Assembly (NCBI GenBank): GCA_963745595.1
Contig: CAVUYB010000008.1
Location: forward strand, 62,001 to 126,000
Direction: 5' to 3'
DNA: 64,000 nucleotides
DNA from: DASZUK01 sp963745595
Lineage (GTDB): Bacteria; Actinomycetota; Acidimicrobiia; Acidimicrobiales; RAAP-2
The first letter of the stretch is position 1. Each line of letters opens with the position of its first letter. Position numbers and translations under genes: made by a program. The notes under the pieces are model-generated. The model was not told the origin of the DNA, searched no databases, and saw only the letters and a list, made by a program, of their open reading frames with translations. This document shows, piece after piece, positions 8,500 through 16,404 of this stretch.

Positions 8500-9144
8500 A
8501 TGGAGCCGATGGACGACGTCGCGCCGACCCTTCCGCTCCACTGGCCCGGCAGCCGTTTCCGGCCGCCGGTGCCCGACCCCTCCGATGCCGTCGGTGCCCA
8601 TATCGACGGTGCCGATACCGGAGGCGATGGCGTCCCGCCGCCGACGAACCCCGAAGTCGTCGTGCGGGTGAGCACCCGCCGTCGTAAGACGGCCACCGCC
8701 TTTTGGGAGGGCCCGCGGATCGTCGTCGTCGTCCCGTCCCACCTCCGCGGGTCGGCCCGGACGGAGATGGTCGACTGGCTCGTCGGCCGCGTCCTGGCCA
8801 AGCGACCCCGGGCCGGCGCATCCGACGAGGCACTCGCCGAGCGGGCGGCCGCGTTGGCCGACCGGTACGTCGACGGCGTTCGACCGGCGTCGATCCGGTG
8901 GGTCACCAACCAGGGCAAGCGCTGGGGATCGTGCACCGCGCAGACCAGGGAGATCCGCATCTCTCACCGGCTCCGGGCCGTTCCCGAGTGGGTCCTCGAC
9001 GCCACGATCGTCCACGAGCTGGCCCACCTGCTCCACGCCGACCACTCACCCGGCTTCCACCAGGTGGCCGACCGGTTCCCGCGCCAACGCGAGGCCGCCC
9101 TCTTCCTGGAGGGCTATTCGCTCGGCCTGGGTGCCGGGGAGTGA
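8500..9144 (+). CDS. YgjP-type zinc metallopeptidase domain protein (DUF45)
   Basis: Residues 172-176 read HELAH and His187 in HSPGFH gives the third ligand, the zinc site of the YgjP/WLM gluzincin-like family. The conserved NQGKRWGSCT (138-147) is the family signature before the catalytic helix. The first 50 residues are Pro-rich and variable. The protein is 214 residues, close to the family norm. E. coli YgjP has been linked to nucleotide pyrophosphate handling, but the cellular role is unsettled. A second in-frame ATG three codons later (MEPMDD) is an equally plausible start. It is probably monocistronic. Confidence 0.85.
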   Translation: MEPMDDVAPTLPLHWPGSRFRPPVPDPSDAVGAHIDGADTGGDGVPPPTNPEVVVRVSTRRRKTATAFWEGPRIVVVVPSHLRGSARTEMVDWLVGRVLAKRPRAGASDEALAERAAALADRYVDGVRPASIRWVTNQGKRWGSCTAQTREIRISHRLRAVPEWVLDATIVHELAHLLHADHSPGFHQVADRFPRQREAALFLEGYSLGLGAGE

Positions 9145-9222
9145 ACCGAGCTCGGCCCCTCTCGTCCCGACCGGCCGATGCGGGGCCGGTTGACAAGTTT
9201 CACGGGTCGGGGTCGATCCCAC

Positions 9223-9228
9223 TACCCT
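9223..9228 (+). promoter_or_regulatory. candidate -10 box
   Basis: TACCCT lies 7 bases before ATG 9236, a leaderless arrangement. A TTGACA at 9190-9195 is too far away (27 bases) to be its -35. Confidence 0.35.
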
Positions 9229-9235
9229 GGCCGCG

Positions 9236-9787
9236 ATGCGCAGGCGCTCTCCGGTCCCTCATCTGATCCTCGGCATCCTGACCGTGCTGGCTCTCGGAGC
9301 CGTCGCCCTCGGTCTGGTGCTCGCGCCGACGACGGCCAACCTGACGGCCCGCAACGGCGCCGGCGAGGTGCTGTTGGCCGGGAACGTCACCGCCATCGTC
9401 GCCCAGCCGAACAGCCCGCTGATCCGGGTCGTCTACGTCGCGCCCGACTACGGGCGCGAGTCCACACTGAAAGGGTCGCGGTCCCGGACCCTCCCCGCCG
9501 AGCAGGCGAAGACACTGCTGGCTCCCGTCTCGAGGGTCCTCCAAGTCACCGACTTCACGCAGGCCCGCCCATCCGTCTACGTCGGCACCGTGCCCCTCGA
9601 CAAGCTGTTCTCGCCGACGGAGGCCGCCAGTATCCACGGCACGTTCACCGTGACCGCGACGGTGAGCAACGGGTACGTCGTCAAGGTCGTCGAGCAGGCC
9701 AACCTGCGGTCCGGCGCCCAGCGGACAACGTCCGGCCTCACGTACCGGATCACGACAGTCGGCGGCTGGCGGGTCACCCCGGCCTGA
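9236..9787 (+). CDS. exported or membrane-anchored protein of unknown function
   Basis: A 183-residue protein with a basic start (MRRRSPVPH) and one hydrophobic helix at about 9-31, then a soluble beta-rich domain of about 150 residues containing repeated VTATV/VVKVV strand-like segments. I do not recognise the family. The Thr codons are often ACA, as in other exported-protein genes of this window. It ends 20 bases before the nucleosidase gene and may be co-transcribed with it. Whether the helix is cleaved or stays as an anchor cannot be told. Confidence 0.7.
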   Translation: MRRRSPVPHLILGILTVLALGAVALGLVLAPTTANLTARNGAGEVLLAGNVTAIVAQPNSPLIRVVYVAPDYGRESTLKGSRSRTLPAEQAKTLLAPVSRVLQVTDFTQARPSVYVGTVPLDKLFSPTEAASIHGTFTVTATVSNGYVVKVVEQANLRSGAQRTTSGLTYRITTVGGWRVTPA

Positions 9788-9807
9788 GCGGACGCGGGGC
9801 GGTCGGC

Positions 9808-10530
9808 GTGCTCGTCCTGGCGGCGATGGACCGGGAGCTCCGCCCGCTCGTCCGGGCGCTTTCCCTCCAGCGAGGTTTCGTCGGCGAGCTCCCGGTCTGG
9901 CTCGGGCCGCCCGGGGGCGTCTCGGCGGCCGTCGTCGGGATCGGCCCGGCGATGGCCGGGTCGACGACCCGGGACCTGCTGGCCGCGGCGGGGCCGTACG
10001 TCGGCGAGCGCGTCCTGATGATCGGCGTCTGCGGCGGCGTCGACCCGTCACTGGCCGTCGGCGATCTCGTCGTCCCCGACGTCGTCGTCGACCGGGCGAC
10101 CGGGACCCGGTACCACCCCGCCCCGCTGGCCGGGCTCCCGGGGAAGGGGGGCCTGGCTCGGCCACCGTCCGGTGTGCTCGTGACGAGCCCGTCGCTCGTC
10201 GTCGGCTCGGCCGCGCTCGACGAGCTGCGGGCCGTCGGGGCCACCGCGGTCGACATGGAGACGGCCGCCGTCGCGCTGGCCTGCGACGAGCGGGCCGTCC
10301 CGTGGTCTGTCCTGCGCGCCGTCAGCGACGTCGTCACCGACGGCCTCGTCGACCCGGCGATCCTCGGCCTGACCCGGTCCGACGGTCGGACCGACCCGGC
10401 CGCCGTCGCCCACTATGTCTTTCGCCGGCCGTGGGCCGTCCATCGGCTGGCCCGACTCGGGCGCGGCACCGCCCACGCGGTGCGGACCGTGACGCGGGCC
10501 GCGGTCGCGGCCGTCGCCGCCGAACCGTAG
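9808..10530 (+). CDS. nucleoside phosphorylase/nucleosidase superfamily protein (PNP/UDP, MTA/SAH nucleosidase-like)
   Basis: The start VLVLAAMDRELRPL, the phosphate/ribose segment MIGVCGGVDPSLAVGDLVV (71-89) and the ribose-binding VDMETAAVA (148-156, Met150-Glu151) identify the PNP_UDP_1 fold. Its 240 residues match the methylthioadenosine/S-adenosylhomocysteine nucleosidase and hopanoid-associated phosphorylase (HpnG) groups; I cannot separate these by eye, and no hopanoid genes are nearby. GTG 9808 is the first start codon after the preceding stop and gives the usual N-terminus. The C-terminal 40 residues are rich in Arg/Ala and likely helical. Confidence 0.78.
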   Translation: MLVLAAMDRELRPLVRALSLQRGFVGELPVWLGPPGGVSAAVVGIGPAMAGSTTRDLLAAAGPYVGERVLMIGVCGGVDPSLAVGDLVVPDVVVDRATGTRYHPAPLAGLPGKGGLARPPSGVLVTSPSLVVGSAALDELRAVGATAVDMETAAVALACDERAVPWSVLRAVSDVVTDGLVDPAILGLTRSDGRTDPAAVAHYVFRRPWAVHRLARLGRGTAHAVRTVTRAAVAAVAAEP

Positions 10531-10705
10531 GTCCCCGAGCGAGCGCCAGCCCGTCGCCAGCGGTGCCGACGACCGGCGATCGATCGGTGACACCGACGGA
10601 GCTCGCGGGATACCGTGGCGCAGCGCGCAGCGCGGTGGCGGACGTGGTGCCTGGTCTCGTCACCATCGGTCCCGTCGAGCGCTGGAAAGTGGTGGTCGAG
10701 AGACG

Positions 10706-12463
10706 ATGGCGGGCTCGGGGGACGCGACGACGGCGAGCACCCCCGACGGACGCCGGCCGCACGTTCGGCCACCATCCTGGTTGTTCTCGACCGTCGTCCC
10801 GTACCGGAAGGGCTGGCTCGTCCGGGACCTCGTCGCCGGGCTGACGGTCTGGGCGGTCCTCGTACCGGAAGCCCTCGCCTACGCGTCGATCGCCGGCGTC
10901 TCCCCGGCCGTCGGGCTCTACGCCGCGCCGTCGGCGCTGATCTTCTACGCCGCCTTCGGGAGCTCCCGGCACCTCGTCGTCGGCCCGATGTCGGCCACGG
11001 CCGCGCTCTCGGCCGCGGCCGTCGGCTCGATGGTGGCGGCGAACAGCGGGATGTACGCGACGCTGACGGCCACCTTGGCCGTCACGGCGGGCATCGTCGC
11101 CCTCGCGTTCGGCCTGGCCCGGCTCGGCTTCATCGCCAACTTCATCTCCGAGCCGGTGCTGAAGGGCTTCATCATCGGCCTCGCCCTGACGATCATGATC
11201 GGCCAGGTACCGAAGCTGTTCGGTGTCGAGAAGGGCAGCGGCGACTTCTTCGAGCAGCTCGGCCATCTGATCGGCCACCTCGGGGAGACGAGCGGCTGGA
11301 CGCTCGTCGTCGGCGCCGGCTCGCTCGCCGCCGTCCTCGGGCTGCGCAAAGTGGCGCCCCGGGTTCCCGGCTCCCTCGTCGTCGTGCTCCTCGCCATCCT
11401 CGTCGCCAAGCTGGCGACGCTCGACGCTCACGACGTCGAGCTGGTCGGGCACATCGACCGCGGCCTGCCGCACTACGGCGTGCCGCACGTCCCCGTCCAC
11501 GACTACGTCGACCTCGGCTCGTCGGCCATCGGCATCGTCCTCGTCGGCTTCGCCGAGGGGCTCGGCGCAGCGAAGACGTACGCCGCGGTCGAGCACTACG
11601 AGATCGACGCCAACCGCGAGCTGATCGGTCTCGGGGCCGCCAACATCGCATCCGGGCTGAGCTCGGGGATGGTCGTGAACGGGAGCCTGTCGAAGACCGC
11701 GGTGAACGGCGCCGCCGGGGCCCGGAGCCAGCTCTCCGGGCTGGTCGTCGCTGCGCTGACGGTCCTCACCCTGCTCTTCCTGACCGGCCTCTTCCAGTAC
11801 CTGCCCGAGGCGACGTTGGCCGCGGTCGTCGTCGTCGCGGTCGCCGAGCTCGTCGACGTCGGCGCCATGCTCCGCCTCTACCGGGCGGTGACCGGCCCGC
11901 TGCGGGACATCTACGGCACCGCGGCCCGCGCCGACTTCATCGCCGCCACCACCGCTTTGCTCGGCGTGATGATCTTCGACACGCTGCCCGGTCTCTTCAT
12001 CGGCATCGGCGTGTCCGTGCTGCTCCTCGTCTACCGCGCCTCCCGGCCCCACGTCGCGCCGCTCGGGCTCCTCCCTGGCGCGGCCGACCGCTACGTCGAC
12101 CTCGCCCGCCACCCCGACGCGGTCGTCCCGTCCGGCATCGTCGTTCTGCGCATCGAGAGCGGCCTCTTCTTCGCCAACGCGGATGCCGTGCGAGAGGTCG
12201 TCAAGCGGGCGGCCGGGCCGCCCGACGTCCACGCCGTCGTCCTCGACGTCGAGTCGATGCCCGTCCTCGACGTCACCGCGGCCGACATGCTGAACGAGCT
12301 CGCGGCCGACCTGCAGCGTGACGGGACCGCGCTCGTGCTCGCCCGGAGCATCGGGCAGGTCCGCGATCTTCTGTCGGTCGCCGAGCCCGACCGACCGGCG
12401 CTCGTCGTCTACCCGACCGTGCGAGCCGCGATCGCCGCGCTGACCGAACCCGACGCGTCGTAG
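10706..12463 (+). CDS. SulP family anion transporter with STAS domain
   Basis: A 585-residue SLC26/SulP protein. Residues 1-30 are a soluble N-terminus, followed by about 12-14 membrane segments beginning RKGWLVRDLVAGLTVWAV, which includes the family motif at helix 1. ALAYASIAGVSPAVGLYAA is the classic SulP signature around 55-73. From about residue 455 a cytoplasmic STAS domain follows (VVLRIESGLFFANADAVREV, then LDVESMPVLDVTAADML). The family moves sulfate, bicarbonate or other anions by symport or exchange; the substrate is not readable from sequence. No carbonic anhydrase or sulfur genes lie alongside. Confidence 0.92.
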   Translation: MAGSGDATTASTPDGRRPHVRPPSWLFSTVVPYRKGWLVRDLVAGLTVWAVLVPEALAYASIAGVSPAVGLYAAPSALIFYAAFGSSRHLVVGPMSATAALSAAAVGSMVAANSGMYATLTATLAVTAGIVALAFGLARLGFIANFISEPVLKGFIIGLALTIMIGQVPKLFGVEKGSGDFFEQLGHLIGHLGETSGWTLVVGAGSLAAVLGLRKVAPRVPGSLVVVLLAILVAKLATLDAHDVELVGHIDRGLPHYGVPHVPVHDYVDLGSSAIGIVLVGFAEGLGAAKTYAAVEHYEIDANRELIGLGAANIASGLSSGMVVNGSLSKTAVNGAAGARSQLSGLVVAALTVLTLLFLTGLFQYLPEATLAAVVVVAVAELVDVGAMLRLYRAVTGPLRDIYGTAARADFIAATTALLGVMIFDTLPGLFIGIGVSVLLLVYRASRPHVAPLGLLPGAADRYVDLARHPDAVVPSGIVVLRIESGLFFANADAVREVVKRAAGPPDVHAVVLDVESMPVLDVTAADMLNELAADLQRDGTALVLARSIGQVRDLLSVAEPDRPALVVYPTVRAAIAALTEPDAS

Positions 12464-12643
12464 GCCGCCCCGCCGGCCATGGTCCGGTCGGCCTGTTCGC
12501 CGAGTGTGTCCTGGAGGGGTCTCCGTTGGCGTGAGCTTGGGAATTCCTTCACAAAGCAACCGCCGATGGCCGACGGGCCAGCAGTAGCCTCGCCGTGTCC
12601 GGAGATCCGGCCAGTCGGGATCGGACGCGGACTGGGAGGGCAC

Positions 12644-13033
12644 ATGTCGACGCAAATGGCCGTGCGGGGCAGTGGGTGGAGGGCGTTCGCCGGCGTCCTC
12701 TTCATCGTCGTCGGAGCGTTCAACTTCATCGACGGCATTGTCGCCGTCGCCAACGCCCACTACCTGAGTGACCATCTCGTCTTCGGAGATCTCAAGTCGT
12801 GGGGCTGGACGATGCTCATCTTCGGGATCATCGTCACGCTGGTCGGGGTGGCCGTGATGGCCGGGCAGGTCTGGGCGGCCTGGGTCGGCATCCTGCTGGC
12901 CGCCCTCAACGCCATCGGTCAGCTCCTCTTCCTGCCGGCGTACCCGCTGTGGTCGGTGATCATCATCGCCCTCGACGTGATCGTCATCTACGGCCTCGCC
13001 GTCTACGGCACGACGCCGGCACCACAGTCCTGA
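12644..13033 (+). CDS. DUF7144 family membrane protein
   Basis: A 129-residue protein with four membrane helices. GWRAFAGVLFIVVGAFNFID, LVFGDLKSWGWTMLIFG and LLFLPAYPLWSVIIIALD are hallmarks of the DUF7144 family, common in Actinobacteria and of unknown role. The ribosome site GGGAGGG 5 bases before ATG 12644 decides the start; the frame stays open upstream to 12479, but that part lacks coding character. A GC-rich hairpin follows the stop. Confidence 0.85.
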   Translation: MSTQMAVRGSGWRAFAGVLFIVVGAFNFIDGIVAVANAHYLSDHLVFGDLKSWGWTMLIFGIIVTLVGVAVMAGQVWAAWVGILLAALNAIGQLLFLPAYPLWSVIIIALDVIVIYGLAVYGTTPAPQS

Positions 13034-13038
13034 GCGTC

Positions 13039-13059
13039 CGGCCCGGCGTTCCCGGGCCG
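13039..13059 (+). terminator. GC-rich hairpin between convergent genes
   Basis: CGGCCCGG (13039-13046) pairs perfectly with CCGGGCCG (13052-13059) around a 5-base loop, 5 bases after the DUF7144 stop and 38 bases from the end of the convergent thioesterase gene. There is no T tract, as is common in actinobacterial terminators. It could work in both directions. Confidence 0.55.
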
Positions 13060-13097
13060 AGTCACCGCCGCCCGAAGCGAGGACCTGACGCGACGGG

Positions 13098-13511
13098 TCA
13101 GGTCGAATCGACGACGCGGAAGATGCCGTGGCCGATGGCGACGGCCCGGGGCGGGCTGTCCTGCCAGGCGTCCACCCGGGCGACGACGAACCGCCGGCCG
13201 CGACGGACGACGGTCGATCGGGCCCGGAGATCGTCGACCCGGGCCTCCCGGACGAACTCGGTGCTGAAGCTGGCCGTCTCGACCGCGGCCCCGACGAGTT
13301 GTTCGACGTGCCGCGCCGCGGCTGTCTCGAGGAAGCCGGCGACGACGCCGCCATGGAGACTGTTCCGTTCGACGTTGCCGATGTTCCCGTCGTGCCCCGG
13401 CAGGACGAAGTCGGCGACGTCGTCACCCATCCACGGCAGGCCGGCGTCGCCGACGGCCACCGGGTGGGCCGCCCGGTGCCAGGTCGCCGGCCCGTCGTCG
13501 ACGGTCGTCAC
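13098..13511 (-). CDS. hotdog-fold thioesterase (PaaI-like)
   Basis: A 137-residue protein. GNIGNVERNSLHGGVVAGFL contains the hotdog central helix with the N-x-LHGG motif of PaaI-type acyl-CoA thioesterases; ETASFSTEFVREAR and RRFVVARVDAW are the following strands. GTG 13511 overlaps the stop of the upstream hotdog gene (GTGA), so the two are coupled. Two adjacent single-hotdog genes of this kind may form a heteromer or act on the same CoA ester pool. Substrate unknown. Confidence 0.82.
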   Translation of the reverse strand: MTTVDDGPATWHRAAHPVAVGDAGLPWMGDDVADFVLPGHDGNIGNVERNSLHGGVVAGFLETAAARHVEQLVGAAVETASFSTEFVREARVDDLRARSTVVRRGRRFVVARVDAWQDSPPRAVAIGHGIFRVVDST

Positions 13512-13981
13512 TGGCGCCGGGCGAGAACGCCGAGAGCCGACGTGGCCGTCGCCAGTGGCTCGTCGGGCGCTGTCGGGTGGGACGCGGTCGCCGTCGTGAA
13601 CGCGACGTCGGCGGTCAGGTGGTCGCACCGGCCGGTCACTTCGATGGTCGACCCGGCGACTGGTGGCCGTAGGTAGTCGACGCCGAGGTTCATCGTTCCG
13701 CCGATGCGTGTGATCGCCCCGGCCGCGGCGACCGAGGCCAAGCTGGCCGCATGGTCGAGCAGGGCGGCGAGCACCCAGCGCGGCCAACGGGCCGACGTCG
13801 CCGGGCCGAGCTCGTCCGGCCAGTCGAGCGTGATCGTCACCTCGCCGGGCCCGACCGCGACGAGCGTCGTCCCGAGCTCCCGGTGGGTCCGGTTCAGGTC
13901 GAAGGCGGCGACGATCAGTGCCCACCGGTCATCGTCCGGGACGGTGCCGGGCCCGGAGGTGGTGAGGGGAGTCGGCGCCAC
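13508..13981 (-). CDS. hotdog-fold thioesterase (PaaI-like)
   Basis: A 157-residue protein with the hotdog layout: RWVLAALLDHAASLASVAA is the central helix with Asp-His in place of the usual HGG, and GGTMNLGVDYLRPPVAGSTIEV gives the strand with the typical 'DYLRP' motif. The start GTG 13981 is supported by AAGGA 6 bases upstream; the frame runs further up to 14107, where it would overlap the divergent gene. It is upstream of, and overlaps by 4 bases, a second hotdog gene. Loss of the HGG motif could mean a different catalytic residue or a structural partner role. Confidence 0.78.
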   Translation of the reverse strand: MAPTPLTTSGPGTVPDDDRWALIVAAFDLNRTHRELGTTLVAVGPGEVTITLDWPDELGPATSARWPRWVLAALLDHAASLASVAAAGAITRIGGTMNLGVDYLRPPVAGSTIEVTGRCDHLTADVAFTTATASHPTAPDEPLATATSALGVLARRQ

Positions 13982-14106
13982 AGGTGGTCCTTGCGCTCCG
14001 CATGCTACTCGGGACCCGGCGGCCGGTCGGTCGACTGTTTGATTCCAGCGGCCGCGGCGGTGGCTGGCGCCGCCGAGAGGGCGACGAGAGGGGGCGGCGG
14101 CAGGCA

Positions 14107-15336
14107 ATGGTGGGAGGTAATGGCCGTTTCAGCCGTTCTTCTCCGGCCATGCACAGCCAGGCCCGACCGACGCCGGGGCGATCCCCGACCGCACCGACCG
14201 CACCGACCGCCGCACCGACCGCCGCTCCGCCGCACCCACCGCGCCGGCCGCCGACGAGGGTCCGGCGTCGGCGGCTGGTCGCGGTCGGCGTGCCCGTCTT
14301 CCTGGCCGTCGCGTTCCTCGTCGGCGTCGGTGCGAGCCGCACCCACGGCCCGTCGCCAGCCGCGGCGGCGCCCGCTGCGCCGTCCGCGCCGTCCAAATCG
14401 TCGACGACGTCGACCACCGCGCCGCCGCCCCTGCCGGGGTCGGCGTTGGCCGATCCGGCGACCGTCTCGCCGACGACGTGGGTCGACCGGGGCGACCCGG
14501 TCATGGTGTCGACAGGGGACCAGAACTACTTCTACTGGACCCAGCCGTTGCCGAACCTGAACGTCCCGTTCCAGTCGCAGACGGCCGGCGGGCCGTGGGG
14601 AGCGATGGACGACGCGCTGCCAACCCTTCCGGCCTGGGCGGCCCCGGGGGCGACGTGGGCGCCCGAGGTGCACCGGTTCGGCGATCGGTGGGTGCTGTAC
14701 TTCGCCGCTGGGCTGGCGTCCGAGCCGACGATCCACTGCATCGGCGACGCGGTCTCGACGACGCCGGCCGGGCCGTTCCTGGCGGGCGGCCAGCCGCTCG
14801 TCTGCCAGACGGCATTGGGCGGGTCGATCGACCCTCGGGTCTTCGTCGACCCGGGTGGCTCGGCCTACCTGTTCTGGAAGTCCGACCAGAACGTGCCCCC
14901 CGGCTACGGCCCGACCGAGCTCTGGTCGCAGCCGCTCTCGGCGACCGGCCTCGCCCTCACCGGCCAGGCGGTGGCCGTCTACACCGCCCACCTGGCGTGG
15001 CAGGGCGGCCTCGTCGAGGCGCCCGACATGGTCGTCGGGGGCGGGGCGTACTGGCTCTTCTACTCCGGCGGCGTCGGGTACTTCAGCCCCGACTACGCCA
15101 TCGGCGTCGCCCGCTGCGCCGGTCCCGCCGGCCCGTGCACGGACCCGTCGACATCGCCGTTCCTCGCCGGCAACCAACAGGGCCAGGGCCCAGGGGAGGA
15201 GTCGGTCTACGTCGCGCCGTCCGGCGACTGGCTCGTCTACAACCCGACGTGCTCGACCGTGAACAAGATCCCCCGCCCGACGGCCATCGTCCGGCTCGGG
15301 TTCGGACCGTTCGGTCCGTACCTTGCCCAAGCCTGA
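14107..15336 (+). CDS. secreted or anchored GH43-like beta-propeller glycosidase
   Basis: A 409-residue protein with a long Pro/Thr/Arg-rich N-terminus, one membrane helix at about 58-77 (LVAVGVPVFLAVAFLVGV), a Ser/Thr/Pro linker, then a domain with family-43-type blade motifs: WAPEVHRFGDRWVLYFAA, GGSIDPRVFVDPGGSAYLFW, VEAPDMVVGGGAYWLFYSGG and GPGEESVYVAPSGDW. In GH43 the Asp of IDP, the Glu of VEAP and a first-blade Asp are catalytic; RGDPVM may hold that Asp. It probably cleaves arabino- or xylo-type glycans outside the cell. ATG 14107 has GAGAGGGG upstream; ATG 14149 is an alternative. The stop codon lies in a triplicated 19-bp repeat. Confidence 0.78.
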   Translation: MVGGNGRFSRSSPAMHSQARPTPGRSPTAPTAPTAAPTAAPPHPPRRPPTRVRRRRLVAVGVPVFLAVAFLVGVGASRTHGPSPAAAAPAAPSAPSKSSTTSTTAPPPLPGSALADPATVSPTTWVDRGDPVMVSTGDQNYFYWTQPLPNLNVPFQSQTAGGPWGAMDDALPTLPAWAAPGATWAPEVHRFGDRWVLYFAAGLASEPTIHCIGDAVSTTPAGPFLAGGQPLVCQTALGGSIDPRVFVDPGGSAYLFWKSDQNVPPGYGPTELWSQPLSATGLALTGQAVAVYTAHLAWQGGLVEAPDMVVGGGAYWLFYSGGVGYFSPDYAIGVARCAGPAGPCTDPSTSPFLAGNQQGQGPGEESVYVAPSGDWLVYNPTCSTVNKIPRPTAIVRLGFGPFGPYLAQA

Positions 15337-15381
15337 CCAACCGGCCCAAGCCTGAGCAACAAACGCAGTCCTGAGCCGACC
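15325..15381 (+). repeat. three 19-bp tandem repeats carrying the stop codon
   Basis: Units start at 15325, 15344 and 15363. The first two share GCCCAAGCCTGA; the third is degenerate (ACGCAGTCCTGA). TGA occurs at 15334, 15353 and 15372, one in each reading frame, because 19 is one more than a multiple of three. The first TGA is the stop of the GH43-like gene. Confidence 0.85.
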
Positions 15382-15385
15382 GGCG

Positions 15386-15391
15386 TATGCT
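15386..15391 (+). promoter_or_regulatory. candidate -10 box of the DUF1269 gene
   Basis: TATGCT lies 6 bases before ATG 15398. Confidence 0.45.
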
Positions 15392-15397
15392 CGACCC

Positions 15398-15943
15398 ATG
15401 CCCGATCGACCGCTCATCATCTTCGTCGCGTCCTACGCCGACATCGCCGGTGCCGAAGCCGACTACGACGCGGTGCGCGCCCTCCACAAGGCCGGTGATC
15501 TCGGTCACGTGGCTGCCGCCATCGTCACCAAGGGGACCGACGGCAAGCTCAAGATCCACCGCCACGACACGACGGCCAAGCACCTGGCCTGGGGCGGGGC
15601 GCTCGTCGGCGGCCTGATCGGCGTCCTCGTGCCGCCGCTCGGCTTCGCCTGGCTGGCCGGTGCCGCCATCGATGGGGTCGTCCTGGCCGGGGCCGGCGGT
15701 GTCGTCGGCCACTACTGGCACAACATCCCGAAGGCCGACCTACAGGAGATGAGCGACCTGCTCGACGCCGGCGAGGCCGGCCTGGTCGTCGTCGCGGTCG
15801 ACAAGGTCGAGGAGGAGATCGACGCCGTCGTCGCCCACGCCATCCGCAAGGTGACGAAGAAGCTCGAGAAGGGCGACGTCGAAGGGGCGTACACCGAGGC
15901 GGCCAAGGCCGCCGCCGAGGTCGACGCCATCACCGAGTCATAG
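15398..15943 (+). CDS. DUF1269 family membrane protein
   Basis: A 181-residue protein. The start PLIIFVASYADIAGAEADYD and the glycine-rich hydrophobic pair of helices (GGALVGGLIGVLVPPLGFAW and AGAGGVVGHYW, about 67-110) are typical of DUF1269, a family in stress-related gene sets. The C-terminal third is a charged helix (KVTKKLEKGDVEGAYTEAAK). A -10-like box supports ATG 15398. It is followed 10 bases later by an SRPBCC gene and probably forms a two-gene unit. Role unknown; possibly a soluble ferredoxin-like domain with an embedded glycine zipper hairpin. Confidence 0.85.
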   Translation: MPDRPLIIFVASYADIAGAEADYDAVRALHKAGDLGHVAAAIVTKGTDGKLKIHRHDTTAKHLAWGGALVGGLIGVLVPPLGFAWLAGAAIDGVVLAGAGGVVGHYWHNIPKADLQEMSDLLDAGEAGLVVVAVDKVEEEIDAVVAHAIRKVTKKLEKGDVEGAYTEAAKAAAEVDAITES

Positions 15944-15953
15944 GGGCGAGCGC

Positions 15954-16403
15954 GTGCACGACGCGGTGACCGTCCACATGAACGCGCCGGCCGACCGCAT
16001 CTGGGGGCTGGTGAGCGATGTCACGCGCATCGGCCGCTACAGCCCGGAGACGTTCGAGGCCGAATGGCTCGGCGGCGCGACCGGTCCGGCGACTGGTGCC
16101 CGGTTCCGGGGCCACGTCAAGCGGAACGGCCGCGGGCCGGTCTACTGGACCACGTGCACCGTCACCGAGTCCGAGCCCGGGCGCGTCTTCGCCTTCGGCG
16201 TCGGTAACGGGGACCTGCCGTTGAGCATCTGGCGCTACGAGCTGGCCGCGGCCGGCGACGGCACCGACGTCACCGAGTCCTTCCAGCTGGCCGACCGGGC
16301 ATGGCTCCGCCTCTACTGGGCGCTGCTCGGCTGGACTCGCGGCCGGACGAACCGCGACGGGATGCGCACGACCCTCGAACGGATCAAGGCCGAGGTCGAA
16401 TAG
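15954..16403 (+). CDS. SRPBCC (START/Bet v1-like) family protein
   Basis: A 149-residue ligand-binding fold protein. The start VTVHMNAPADRIWGLVSDVTRIGRYSPE matches the polyketide-cyclase/dehydrase subgroup; GARFRGHVKRNG, TCTVTESEPGRVFAFGV and TDVTESFQLA are the successive strands, and the last 20 residues form the C-terminal helix. The start is a GTG 10 bases after the DUF1269 stop with only a weak ribosome site. It ends 1 base before the end of the convergent antiporter gene. Binds a hydrophobic ligand by family analogy; no reaction can be assigned. Confidence 0.82.
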   Translation: MHDAVTVHMNAPADRIWGLVSDVTRIGRYSPETFEAEWLGGATGPATGARFRGHVKRNGRGPVYWTTCTVTESEPGRVFAFGVGNGDLPLSIWRYELAAAGDGTDVTESFQLADRAWLRLYWALLGWTRGRTNRDGMRTTLERIKAEVE

Positions 16404-16404
16404 G

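Noticed and set aside
9190..9228. Classical -35/-10 promoter using TTGACA 9190 and TACCCT 9223
   Set aside because: The spacing of 27 bases is too long for a normal promoter. Only the -10 box is kept.
9178..9807. Open frame upstream of the nucleosidase
   Set aside because: It overlaps the 9236 gene in another frame and its translation is Arg-rich. The family's N-terminus begins at GTG 9808.
10334..13426. Very long open frame on the minus strand opposite the SulP and DUF7144 genes
   Set aside because: It is a shadow of GC-rich codons on the other strand. Its translation is low-complexity (Arg/Asp/Gly-rich) without any domain, while the plus strand encodes clear families.
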